Shown here: one piece after another, positions 1 to 7,106 of the stretch
How positions within the stretch are numbered: position 1 is the first letter of the stretch
How the letters are laid out: each line of letters opens with the position of its first letter
NCBI GenBank assembly: GCA_937900565.1
Contig: CALCFG010000065.1
Location: 1-21,038 of the forward strand
Direction: 5' to 3'
DNA from: an uncultured Erysipelotrichaceae bacterium
GTDB taxonomy: Bacteria; Bacillota_I; Bacilli_A; Erysipelotrichales; Erysipelotrichaceae
Length of the DNA: 21,038 nucleotides
Made by a program: the position numbers and the translations under genes
Notes under the pieces: generated by a model
What the model was told of the DNA's origin: nothing
The model's database searches: none
What the model saw: only the letters and a program-made list of their open reading frames with translations

Positions 1-119
1 ATGATAATTTATCAAAGATACAGTTGTGTTTGTATGTCTATACTTATTTTCCATATTATAAATATATCATAAAGTGTATACTTTCAAATGAGACATACAC
101 TATATAATTAAAATAAATA
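1..119. other. AT-rich non-coding stretch with short inverted repeats
   Basis: No convincing gene is seen. TGTATGTCT at 31-39 recurs inverted as AGACATACA at 91-99, and AGTGTAT at 73-79 is inverted at 95-101. These could belong to the end of a small palindromic element joined to the hairpin at 120-157. A 23-codon frame from position 1 to 72 has no ribosome binding site in view and is not supported. Confidence 0.3.
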
Positions 120-157
120 GTGCTTTCATCCCATCCCTAAAGGAGTGGGCTTTTCAC
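120..157 (+). mobile_element. Possible IS200/IS605-type right-end remnant (hairpin)
   Basis: The plus strand reads GTGCTTTCATCCCAT, then a short imperfect hairpin (CCCATCC, loop TAAA region, GGAGTGGG), then CTTTTCAC. This order, a TTTCATCCCA lead, a G/C hairpin around TAAAG and a GGGCTTTTC tail, resembles the right ends of IS200/IS605-group tnpB elements as I remember them. No tnpB coding sequence is visible in positions 1-119, so at most this is a remnant or non-autonomous element. It overlaps the last codons of the broken minus-strand gene at 137-370. An alternative is an ordinary weak terminator hairpin. Confidence 0.3.
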
Positions 158-370
158 ACTTATATTGTAAAATTTAAATTCCGTTCTATCTATTGATACT
201 TTATTATTCGTACCTACCGCCACATCAAAATACCCACTTTGTGCATATGAACTCACTTCGCTAGGTCCATTCATATTAAAGAACAGATAAGTTAATCCAT
301 CTAAATTATTCATTTCAGGATTTTTAAATACCGTTTCGTCTCCATAACGTAATTTAACTTTGGAATACAT
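137..370 (-). pseudogene. C-terminal part of a frameshifted exported protein
   Basis: This open frame of 77 codons starts at an ATG that overlaps the TAA of the upstream frame (TAATG), but no Shine-Dalgarno sequence precedes it and it has no signal peptide of its own. Its composition (alternating hydrophobic and polar residues, FKFYNISV near the end) suggests beta strands. Reading the new frame upstream gives STTLMYSKVKLRYG, which continues the preceding protein smoothly if one base is added in the CC of the GATCCATT stretch near 390. I therefore treat it as the second half of one gene split by a one-base shift. The last codons lie in the hairpin at 120-157, so the true C-terminus may also be lost. 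A real two-gene overlap remains possible. Confidence 0.5.
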
Positions 371-762
371 TAGCGTTGTACTAATGGATCTATTCTAATC
401 ATTATAAGAACACCATGCATATATGTATCGTTTACCATATTTCCAGCAGACACATAAACATAAGGAGTACTATCTTTTAACGCATCTATCGATCCATTAT
501 AGGTTTTGATTGCATAGATTTGTTGGCAATCATAATTTAAGCGTTTTAAATCATTGATTGATAACTTACTCAAAAATCTTATTTGATTTGTAAGCATTAT
601 TTCCATATTTTCATTATCAAAAGAATGATTCAAAATATTATATTGTGATATTTTCAATCCTGGTTGATTATCTTCGAATCTATTCACTATAGAACTTGCT
701 TCTACAGGTAAATAGTTAATCAAAAATAATGATATTAAAAATAAAATAATAAAACGTTTCAT
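370..762 (-). CDS. Small exported hypothetical protein (N-terminal part, likely frameshifted)
   Basis: I do not recognise the family. The product is 130 residues from the ATG at 762; a TTG three codons upstream is a weaker start. Residues 1-23 form a Sec-type signal peptide (KRF, then a hydrophobic run, then a VEASS-like cleavage region). The mature part is mixed alpha/beta and ends abruptly in DPLVQR, after which a second frame carries on (137-370). The gene faces the ABC exporter operon from downstream and has its own promoter candidate at 830-864. Its function is unknown; a secreted or surface protein is the most that can be said. Confidence 0.5.
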   Translation of the reverse strand: MKRFIILFLISLFLINYLPVEASSIVNRFEDNQPGLKISQYNILNHSFDNENMEIMLTNQIRFLSKLSINDLKRLNYDCQQIYAIKTYNGSIDALKDSTPYVYVSAGNMVNDTYMHGVLIMIRIDPLVQR

Positions 763-829
763 AGTTACCAAATTACACTAAAATCTCTCAACATTATCTA
801 TAAGATTTTTCTAACAATAGGCTAGCTTA

Positions 830-864
830 ATTATAGCAATAACACCCATAGTTTAATAAACTAT
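830..864 (-). promoter_or_regulatory. Promoter with palindromic operator for the exported-protein gene
   Basis: On the minus strand an extended -10, TGCTATAAT, lies at 830-838 (TATAAT is 830-835). The -35 zone has no good hexamer but falls in a perfect inverted repeat ATAGTTTA-N-TAAACTAT at 848-864. A palindrome in place of a -35 fits an operator or activator site. The protein that binds it is unknown. Confidence 0.4.
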
Positions 865-870
865 CTTACA

Positions 871-908
871 TAAAATAAAGACTTTAACGCATAATTCGCT
901 AAAGCCTT
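871..908 (-). terminator. Terminator of the ABC exporter operon
   Basis: Read on the minus strand, AAGGCTTTAGCG pairs with CGTTAAAGTCTT (12 bp with two G-U pairs, 7-nt loop; 878-908), followed by TTTATTTTA. It begins only a few bases after the stop codon of the second exporter gene. Confidence 0.7.
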
Positions 909-914
909 CATATA

Positions 915-2762
915 TTACGCTACTACAGCTTCTTCCCAAGAAGTTGAAGTCACCATTTCATTAAATTGAGTTGTATATAAAGAATAGTAATAACCTTTTA
1001 AAGAAAGGAGTTCACTATGGGTACCTTGTTCGACGATTTTACCATTTTTAATAACGAGGATCAAATCTGAATTAACAATGGTACTTAATCGATGGGCAAC
1101 AACAAAACTTGTTTTATCTTTCATTAATGTTTCAATGGCGTGTTGGATAATTTGTTCTGTTTCTGTGTCAATACTACTGGTTGCTTCATCAAGTACAAAG
1201 ATGGCAGGATCCGCCAATACTGCACGGGCAAAAGAAATTAATTGTTTTTGACCGGTGGATAAACGGGATCCACCCTCACCAACTTGTGTATCGTAACCTT
1301 GATCAAAACCCATAATAAACTCATGGGCATTAACTAATTTACAAGCATTTTCAACTTCTTCATCGCTTGCATCAAGGCGGCCAAAACGAACATTTTCACG
1401 AATTGTTCCACTGAATAAATGCGGAGCTTGCAAAACATAACCTAAGTTTGAATGCAACCAACCAATGGAGCGGTTGCGATAATCGCTACCATCAATGCAA
1501 ATTTGTCCGGCAGTTGGTTCATAAAAACGACACAATAAGTTCACAATAGTGGATTTACCAGAACCGGTTTCCCCAACTAAAGCAACTGTTTGACCTGCTT
1601 TTACTTTTAAATTAAAGTGTTGCAAGATTGGTTGATCTTCAATATAGCTAAAATCAACATCTTTAAACTCAATATCCCCTTTAATTGGTTCATAGTTTTC
1701 TGTTTTAGGTTCAAATACTGTACCATATTTTTCAATGACTTCATCACTATCCACAATACTCGGTTGAGCATCCAACATATAAAGTACTCTTTCCCCAGAA
1801 GCTTGGGCCATTTGAAATTCAGAAAGCATAAATGCCATTTGTTGAATTGGTTGGAAAAATAATTGTGCATATTGAATAAACATCATTAATGTACCCAAAG
1901 TAATAATGCCTTGACTACTTAAATCAGCACCAATCCATATCGTAATTGCTAATACAAAAGAAGATATAAATTTAACCAACGGTCTAAAAATACCACCCAA
2001 CATCTGTGCTTTAACTGCCACTGTTTTTAATTCATGGGTATCCAATACAAATTCTTCATTATTTTTATCTTCGAGCACTAATGTTTTACTTGTCTTAGCC
2101 CCATTAATGCCTTCATTAAAATCATTGGTTACTTTTGAATTAGCTTTCCTTACATGTCGGTATTGCTTTAAATTAATCATTTGAAAATAATACGTTAATA
2201 TACCTAAAAATGGCATTGCAACCAAAATAATCACGGTAAGTTTAACTGAACTTTGCAACATAACAACCGTTGCAATGATACTGACTGGAATTCCCCAAAA
2301 AACATCAATAAAAGACCAAGATAATACTTCCGCTAAACGGGATATATCACTGGTAATCCGTGCCAATAACCAACCCGTTGGGGTTGTATCGTAATAAGAG
2401 AAGGATAATGATTGCAATTTATCAAAAGCTTTCTTTCGTAAATCGTAACCAAAACCCATTTCAATGCGACCGATTAAACGGAAGTAAATGTAGTTTCCAA
2501 TACCGTTATAAGCAATTAATAAAATAAATGTAATTAAAAAAGAAATAAAAGTTTTGGAATTAAATGCTTTCGTTGCTAATTCGTCCACTGCAATACGAGA
2601 TAAATAGGGCAATAAAACATCAGCTATTGAAAAGCCAATTTGCATAAATGCTAAAATGATAATAATTTTTTTATATGGTTTCAAATGTGTAAACAGTTGT
2701 TTCCACACTTTTAAATTAAACCCTTGATCGGAAAAGTCTTTTTCTTCAAAACGTGTTGACAT
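915..2762 (-). CDS. ABC exporter subunit with catalytic Glu (BmrD/LmrD/TM288-like)
   Basis: A 615-residue half-transporter of the type IV ABC exporter fold: six membrane helices at about residues 30-325, then a nucleotide-binding domain. Walker A is GETGSGKST (397-405), Walker B ends LDE with the catalytic Glu at 526, and the switch His is 557 (VAHRLS). The signature motif is LSTGQ (501-505) instead of LSGGQ. It is the second gene of a pair, 16 bp after its partner, with a GGTGG-containing ribosome binding site in the gap. Known heterodimeric exporters (BmrCD, LmrCD, TM287/288) pair one subunit that keeps the Glu with one that has lost it, which fits here. The likely role is drug or lipid-like substrate export at the cytoplasmic membrane; the substrate cannot be read from the sequence. 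Confidence 0.93.
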   Translation of the reverse strand: MSTRFEEKDFSDQGFNLKVWKQLFTHLKPYKKIIIILAFMQIGFSIADVLLPYLSRIAVDELATKAFNSKTFISFLITFILLIAYNGIGNYIYFRLIGRIEMGFGYDLRKKAFDKLQSLSFSYYDTTPTGWLLARITSDISRLAEVLSWSFIDVFWGIPVSIIATVVMLQSSVKLTVIILVAMPFLGILTYYFQMINLKQYRHVRKANSKVTNDFNEGINGAKTSKTLVLEDKNNEEFVLDTHELKTVAVKAQMLGGIFRPLVKFISSFVLAITIWIGADLSSQGIITLGTLMMFIQYAQLFFQPIQQMAFMLSEFQMAQASGERVLYMLDAQPSIVDSDEVIEKYGTVFEPKTENYEPIKGDIEFKDVDFSYIEDQPILQHFNLKVKAGQTVALVGETGSGKSTIVNLLCRFYEPTAGQICIDGSDYRNRSIGWLHSNLGYVLQAPHLFSGTIRENVRFGRLDASDEEVENACKLVNAHEFIMGFDQGYDTQVGEGGSRLSTGQKQLISFARAVLADPAIFVLDEATSSIDTETEQIIQHAIETLMKDKTSFVVAHRLSTIVNSDLILVIKNGKIVEQGTHSELLSLKGYYYSLYTTQFNEMVTSTSWEEAVVA

Positions 2763-2778
2763 ATTTTCACCACCTTTC

Positions 2779-4557
2779 CTACGCTTTTATCCGTGTTTGA
2801 ATTGCAGCCACACGGGAATAAATACCATCTTGTTGCAATAATTGTTCATGGGTGCCCATTTGAGCAACTGACCCTTTATCTAATACTATGATTAAATCAC
2901 TATCTTTTGCAGAACTAATGCGTTGCGTAATAATAATCATTGTTTTTTGCTTACCTAATGCATGCAATGCATTACGAATCTTTTCGTCTGTTTGCGTATC
3001 CACTGCGGATAATGAATCGTCAAAAACTAAGACATCACTGTCTTTTAATAACGTACGGGCTATCGCTATCCGTTGTTTTTGACCTCCGGATAATGTCACT
3101 CCTTTTTCACCAACAATCGTATTGTATTGTTGATCAAATGTCTCAATAACATCATGCACACTGGCAATACGCGTTGCTTGCGTTATCGCTAAAGGATCTG
3201 CATTTGGATTCACTGCTTTTAAATTATCCATGATCGATTTGGAAAATAAAAATGGTTCTTGCAAAACAATACCAACATGGTTACGTAAAGCTTGGCGATT
3301 AATTGTTAATGAATCATGGCCATTAAATGTAATTGAACCATTACTAGGATCATAAAGCCGAGTTAATAAATACATTAGTGTACTTTTACCTGAACCCGTT
3401 GGTCCAATTATTGATACCGTTTTCCCTTTTTCAATCGTAAAACTTATATCATTTAAAACTTGTTGATTATCATCTGCATAAGCAAATCCTACATGATCAA
3501 AAACAATGTCTCCATCCAAATCATCGCTGATACCACTGATTAAATCTTCCTGTGGAGTTTCAATAATATCTTTCAAACGGTCAATGGATACACCCATTTT
3601 CCCAAAGTCAGATAAAATTCTTCCCAATTGTCTCACTGGATATAATACTAAAGATTGGTATTCCACAAACACAACAAAGTTACCGACACTTAAATTACCT
3701 GATTGTACGGCAAAAACACCAGCAATCAATACGGATAAAATACCAAGTAAAACAACCACATAACTGCTTGCCCAATAGGACCCTAAAAAAGAAATCATAT
3801 GATATGTGACATCTTTATAATTCTTAGATACTTTATCAAACTGATCTACCTCATATTTTTCACGATTAAATGCTTTAACTACACGAACGCCACTTAAACT
3901 TTCTTGCACTTTCGTCGTCATTTCTGCTTCCGCTTCATCGGAAAGTAAAAATTGTTTTTGAACTTTATTAAAAAACCAATAACTGTAAAGAAAAATAATT
4001 GGTAATGAAACAGAAGCAAATAAAGCTAACTTCACATTTAATGTAAATAAAACAATTAAAGCAATCAATGCCGTAAAGAAAATATAAAAGATTTCAGCCA
4101 ATTGACCCGCAAAAAAACGGCGAATCATATCCACATCTGAAGTACACTTTTGAATCAATTCACCTGTATTGGTTTGCACATGATAGGCATAAGGTAACCG
4201 TTGAATGTGTGAATATAAATGATTTCTTAAATTTTCGACTAAGTTTTCACTCACTGCCCCTTGATAGACTTGGCGGAAACTCATTAATAATGCGACAAGC
4301 GCATAAACAATAATCAAAAAAATAGCAAGTATCCATGGATTTTCTTGGCAATAGTGTACACCACCCAATAATTGTGCAATTGTTTTAGTAAATACATTTT
4401 GTAATGGTGCATCATTAATGACATTATCAATAACAAAAGAAAAGCTTAATGAAGCGAATAAGTTAATTGCCGCATATCCAATTGTTGCTAAAATTACAGC
4501 ACTTAAAAGCAAACGTTGTCCTTTTAAGTGTTGCCAAATAAATTGAAAACGACTCAT
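2779..4557 (-). CDS. ABC exporter subunit with degenerate ATPase site (BmrC/LmrC/TM287-like)
   Basis: A 592-residue half-transporter: six membrane helices (about 15-300), then the ATPase domain with Walker A GPTGSGKST (385-393), a canonical LSGGQ (489-493) and Walker B VLVFDD (509-514). Asp514 replaces the catalytic Glu and Gln545 replaces the switch His (ITQRIS). Both changes are typical of the impaired subunit in heterodimeric exporters. Its Walker side would pair with the altered LSTGQ of the partner, so one composite ATP site is degenerate and the other (partner Glu and His plus this LSGGQ) is active. First gene of the operon. The ATG at 4557 overlaps the stop of a possible leader peptide, and a hairpin with a T run lies directly before it. 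Confidence 0.93.
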   Translation of the reverse strand: MSRFQFIWQHLKGQRLLLSAVILATIGYAAINLFASLSFSFVIDNVINDAPLQNVFTKTIAQLLGGVHYCQENPWILAIFLIIVYALVALLMSFRQVYQGAVSENLVENLRNHLYSHIQRLPYAYHVQTNTGELIQKCTSDVDMIRRFFAGQLAEIFYIFFTALIALIVLFTLNVKLALFASVSLPIIFLYSYWFFNKVQKQFLLSDEAEAEMTTKVQESLSGVRVVKAFNREKYEVDQFDKVSKNYKDVTYHMISFLGSYWASSYVVVLLGILSVLIAGVFAVQSGNLSVGNFVVFVEYQSLVLYPVRQLGRILSDFGKMGVSIDRLKDIIETPQEDLISGISDDLDGDIVFDHVGFAYADDNQQVLNDISFTIEKGKTVSIIGPTGSGKSTLMYLLTRLYDPSNGSITFNGHDSLTINRQALRNHVGIVLQEPFLFSKSIMDNLKAVNPNADPLAITQATRIASVHDVIETFDQQYNTIVGEKGVTLSGGQKQRIAIARTLLKDSDVLVFDDSLSAVDTQTDEKIRNALHALGKQKTMIIITQRISSAKDSDLIIVLDKGSVAQMGTHEQLLQQDGIYSRVAAIQTRIKA

Positions 4558-4628
4558 AAAAAACGAAACATCCTAATAAGTTTAATCAGTTTTATAGCGG
4601 ATGTTTTTTTCTCCCCTTTTAAATTCAC
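4554..4628 (-). CDS. Possible leader peptide of the ABC exporter operon
   Basis: A 24-codon frame starts at GTG (4628) after an AGGA 10 nt upstream and ends at a TGA that overlaps the exporter ATG as ATGA. The peptide would be basic and hydrophobic (MNLKGEKKTS start, MFRFL end). It spans the leader hairpin at 4566-4606. Stop-start overlap and position suggest translational coupling or ribosome-dependent attenuation. The related bmrCD operon of Bacillus subtilis is controlled through a translated leader, bmrB. The frame is short and may be chance. Confidence 0.25.
   Translation of the reverse strand: MNLKGEKKTSAIKLIKLIRMFRFL
4558..4618 (-). promoter_or_regulatory. Leader hairpin/attenuator before the ABC exporter
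   Basis: On the minus strand a strong AAAGGGGAG is followed by A7, then AAACATCC pairing perfectly with GGATGTTT (8 bp; 4599-4606 with 4566-4573), then CGTTTTTT and the exporter ATG. The A and T runs can extend the stem. The structure could be a terminator-like attenuator. It could also loop out the spacer so that the GGGGAG is brought beside the ATG, because no other good ribosome binding site is close to that start. Confidence 0.5.
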
Positions 4629-4689
4629 TACAAAACTGTCCTAATGCTTAATCATTACATAACTACCCCCACTAGACACGGTAACTACT

Positions 4690-4745
4690 ATTATAATTGG
4701 TGGTTTGTACATTCTTTGAATATTATTTTCATTAATAATGAAAAT
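4690..4745 (-). promoter_or_regulatory. Promoter and 21-bp palindrome of the ABC exporter operon
   Basis: A perfect TATAAT lies at 4690-4695 (minus strand) with TTCAAA at 4715-4720, spaced 19 bp, which is longer than ideal. Just upstream is a perfect inverted repeat, ATTTTCATTA-N-TAATGAAAAT (4725-4745), of the size bound by dimeric regulators such as MarR or TetR types. No regulator gene of that type is adjacent, so the binder is unknown. Confidence 0.45.
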
Positions 4746-4799
4746 TTTATAATTTTTTTCAATCACTTTAATTTTATTGGGTTGCTTTTTTCTTAAAAA

Positions 4800-4849
4800 A
4801 CATTAAAAAGCCTATTAAAGAACATATCCATGTTGAATAACAGGCTTTT
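4800..4849 (-). terminator. Terminator of the GntR-ABC-permease operon
   Basis: On the minus strand AAAAGCCTGTTA pairs with TAATAGGCTTTT (12 bp with one G-U; 4806-4849, 20-nt loop), followed by a T-rich tail. It begins 4 nt after the permease stop codon. Confidence 0.75.
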
Positions 4850-4853
4850 AAAA

Positions 4854-5654
4854 TTAACAATTTACGTCAACCTTATGATCTATTAAGTAGGTCGTTGCTG
4901 CAAAACTTACAATACCTAAAATCGTTAATAAAATCGTAAAGGTATCAAAACTAAAATCAATATTCGCGAACACATACATTGCAATAATAATCAATGCCAT
5001 ACCAATTCCAACGCGAACTATTTTATGCAATTGTTGAATCCAAGATGTGTAATAGAATGTGATAAAGAATAATCCAATTAAATACAGTGAAGTACTATTG
5101 ATTAAACTACGAATCAATTCGACAAATAATTCAAACCAATCCTTCAACTCTATATTGCCAAACACTTGCATTAATGCACGAATAAATTGAGGGAAGTCTT
5201 GCATAACATTACGTAATGCATCAATTATTGTTCGTGCATCAAACACCATTCCCATAATAAATGTACCTAACCCAAATAAGAAGAAACCTAATAAGGTAAT
5301 TAAAGAGAAAATCATTAACCAAATATTAACGAATAAGATTTTCGCTGCTAACATTTCCCATGATTTTATTGGTAACGTATTGTACAAGTATCCGTTAACT
5401 TTAAACATATTGTTTTCATAAGTTGTAAATAATCGAACAATAACAACTACCCATACAACAAATATTCCAATGGAAAATACTGTAAAAATAATGATAAACA
5501 ATTGTTCCAATGCTTCATATTTGAATCCACCTTGCCCAAATCCAAAAAAGCCAAAACCTATACCTAATAGGAAAAATCCAATTAATATTGCAATACTTAA
5601 TGCTCCATATTCTCTACGGCATTGTCTAAATTCTAATGATAAACACTTAAGCAT
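4854..5654 (-). CDS. ABC-2 type permease of a YtrA-regulated ABC transporter
   Basis: A 266-residue integral membrane protein with about six hydrophobic segments (ALSIAILIGFFLLG first, a run ending in TTYLID last) and no enzymatic motif. It is the membrane partner of the ATPase encoded just upstream. I place the start at 5654 (MLKCLSLEF) because GAGG lies 9 nt upstream and it overlaps the ATPase stop by 8 nt; an ATG at 5681 gives 9 more residues with a weaker site. In B. subtilis, transporters next to YtrA-type regulators respond to cell-wall-active compounds. The same role here is an inference and the substrate is unknown. Confidence 0.8.
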   Translation of the reverse strand: MLKCLSLEFRQCRREYGALSIAILIGFFLLGIGFGFFGFGQGGFKYEALEQLFIIIFTVFSIGIFVVWVVVIVRLFTTYENNMFKVNGYLYNTLPIKSWEMLAAKILFVNIWLMIFSLITLLGFFLFGLGTFIMGMVFDARTIIDALRNVMQDFPQFIRALMQVFGNIELKDWFELFVELIRSLINSTSLYLIGLFFITFYYTSWIQQLHKIVRVGIGMALIIIAMYVFANIDFSFDTFTILLTILGIVSFAATTYLIDHKVDVNC

Positions 5655-6396
5655 TTCTAAATACCTCGATAAATAAATCATCTATACTCTTATTTTCACT
5701 TGCTCTTAATTCATCTGCATTGCCCTGCAATACAACATTACCTTCTTTGATGAAGACTACTTCATCAAAGATACGTTCAATATCTTTCACTAAATGAGTT
5801 GATAATAAAATCAATCCATTTTCATTATAATTCTTTAATATCGTATCCAAGATTACTTCCCTGGCTGCAGGATCTACCCCTGCAATTGGTTCATCCAAAA
5901 CATAAACTAATGCATTACGCGACATACATAATACTAATAAACATTTTTCATACATTCCTTTGGATAACGATTTAATTCGCATCTTCGGATTTAATCCCAT
6001 ATCTTTTAATAACCGTAATGCTTTTTCCATATCAAAGTCTGGGTAGAAATCTTCATAGATATGCAATGCATCTTCAATTAACATCCATTTTGGAAAGTAT
6101 GGTTCATCGCTTAAAAAAGAAACAATACTTTTTGTGTAAGCACCGATGTTACTTCCGTTAATGGTAACTTCCCCTTTATAGTCGTGAATTAACCCTGTTA
6201 ATATTTTCGTTAGTGTCGTTTTACCAGAACCATTAGGACCCAATAAACCAATAATTCTTCCGGGTCTTAAATTTAAATTAACTTCATTTAATGCTAATTT
6301 ATTACCATATTTTTTACTTAAATTATGAATAGATATAATTGGTGATTGATCATCAACCAATAACAATTCATCATTTGTTTGTATTAATTCACTCAT
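5647..6396 (-). CDS. ABC transporter ATP-binding protein (GntR/YtrA-linked)
   Basis: A 249-residue single ATPase domain: Walker A GPNGSGKT (53-60), signature LSKGM (144-148) in place of LSGGQ, Walker B VYVLDEP (164-170) and switch His 201 (STHLV). An LSKGM-type signature, as far as I know, is common in ATPases encoded next to YtrA-like regulators. The N-terminal 18 or so residues before the domain are polar and longer than usual. The gene starts one base after the regulator stop with GAAAGGGG as ribosome binding site, and overlaps the permease. It powers the ABC-2 permease on the inner face of the membrane. Substrate not readable. Confidence 0.92.
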   Translation of the reverse strand: MSELIQTNDELLLVDDQSPIISIHNLSKKYGNKLALNEVNLNLRPGRIIGLLGPNGSGKTTLTKILTGLIHDYKGEVTINGSNIGAYTKSIVSFLSDEPYFPKWMLIEDALHIYEDFYPDFDMEKALRLLKDMGLNPKMRIKSLSKGMYEKCLLVLCMSRNALVYVLDEPIAGVDPAAREVILDTILKNYNENGLILLSTHLVKDIERIFDEVVFIKEGNVVLQGNADELRASENKSIDDLFIEVFRNA

Positions 6397-6397
6397 G

Positions 6398-6754
6398 CTA
6401 TTCCCCTTTCATTTTAATAATTTCTAAAATCATATTAATATCAACGTTTATTGCTGCACATTCTTCAATACAATGATTCACAATACTCTCAGCCCATTGT
6501 TTTTTATTGTTATCAATTTGTTGTTGATCAAATGCCACAAATTTACCTATCCCTCTTTCTGTCTTAATGACACCTTCTTGTTCTAATACTGCTAAACTTT
6601 TAACAATTGTATTCGGATTAACGCCATACATACTTGCTAACTCTCTTACCGATTCAATTTGCGAACCCGTTAAATATTGTCCAGCAAATATTTTTTTCTT
6701 TATATCATCACCAATTTGTTTCCAGATTGCTTCATTCTCATTAAATTGGAACAT
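6398..6754 (-). CDS. GntR-family regulator, YtrA subfamily
   Basis: A 118-residue protein with a winged helix at residues 5-72 (SVRELASMYGVNPNTIVKSL recognition region, then an EGVIKTERGIGKFV wing) and only about 45 further residues. That short tail marks the YtrA subfamily, which lacks a large effector-binding domain. First gene of an operon with an ABC ATPase and permease, the usual setting for this subfamily. An AAGGAGG lies 4 nt before the ATG. A 24-bp inverted repeat overlapping its own -10 (6769-6792) points to autorepression. Confidence 0.92.
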   Translation of the reverse strand: MFQFNENEAIWKQIGDDIKKKIFAGQYLTGSQIESVRELASMYGVNPNTIVKSLAVLEQEGVIKTERGIGKFVAFDQQQIDNNKKQWAESIVNHCIEECAAINVDINMILEIIKMKGE

Positions 6755-6768
6755 ATAACCTCCTTATG

Positions 6769-6802
6769 ACTGTATTATATTACTAGTACAGTGGTTACGC
6801 AA
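6769..6802 (-). promoter_or_regulatory. Promoter and operator of the gntR-ABC operon
   Basis: On the minus strand TTGCGT (6797-6802), 17 bp, then TATAAT (6774-6779). The inverted repeat ACTGTA-N12-TACAGT (6769-6792) covers the -10 and spacer. It resembles the AGTGTA-N13-TACACT operator described for B. subtilis YtrA, so the adjacent regulator is the likely ligand. Confidence 0.65.
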
Positions 6803-6852
6803 TGCTTTTTCTTTATTTTTTCCTATTTTTTTATCCATATAACATAAATTTC

Positions 6853-6881
6853 TTGTAATTTGTCGTTAATTTCTTTATTAT
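6853..6881 (+). promoter_or_regulatory. rpmH promoter
   Basis: TTGTAA (6853-6858), 17 bp, TATTAT (6876-6881), about 37 bp before the rpmH start. A near DnaA box (TTATCCATA, one mismatch) lies at 6831-6839, but a single near match is weak evidence. Confidence 0.5.
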
Positions 6882-6918
6882 ATACACGCTATTGAATAAA
6901 AGGAGGTTATCAATTAAT

Positions 6919-7053
6919 ATGAAACGTACATATCAACCAAGTAAACGTAGAGCCAAAGCTACTCACGGATTTAGAGCACGTATGGCTACTGTTGGCGGAC
7001 GTAAAGTTTTAGCTAGAAGAAGAGCTAAAGGTAGAAAAGTATTATCTGCATAA
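6919..7053 (+). CDS. rpmH: 50S ribosomal protein L34
   Basis: The 44-residue product matches the L34 pattern throughout: MKRTYQPSKR at the start, THGFRARM in the middle and GRKVLARRRAKGRKVLSA at the end. It is a small, very basic protein of the large ribosomal subunit that contacts 23S rRNA. An AAAAGGAGGT site is centred about 12 nt before the ATG. It heads the rpmH-rnpA-yidC-jag cluster, which is normally next to dnaA and transcribed away from it; here the cluster points towards the origin. A strong terminator follows only 8 nt after the stop. Confidence 0.98.
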   Translation: MKRTYQPSKRRAKATHGFRARMATVGGRKVLARRRAKGRKVLSA

Positions 7054-7061
7054 GATAAGAT

Positions 7062-7095
7062 AAAAAGAGCCACGTTCAACTGTGGCTCTTTTTGC
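7062..7095 (+). terminator. Terminator between rpmH and rnpA
   Basis: AAAAAGAGCCAC and GTGGCTCTTTTT form a perfect 12-bp stem with an 8-nt loop (7062-7093). The T run is part of the stem's 3' arm. Read-through past it would be needed to transcribe rnpA from the rpmH promoter. Confidence 0.85.
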
Positions 7096-7106
7096 AAGTA
7101 AATCCT

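Noticed and set aside
1..72. 23-codon frame at the left edge
   Set aside because: No visible ribosome site, no recognisable sequence, and too short to support.
5655..5681. Longer start of the ABC-2 permease (MIYLSRYLE)
   Set aside because: Possible, but the site at 5654 has a better Shine-Dalgarno and a small overlap; the longer form is kept as an alternative.
6831..6839. TTATCCATA as a DnaA box regulating rpmH/gntR
   Set aside because: A single site with one mismatch in AT-rich DNA is expected by chance.
7092..7106. Upstream TTG start for rnpA
   Set aside because: It lies inside the terminator stem, and RnpA proteins normally start close to the MRKEVRL segment.
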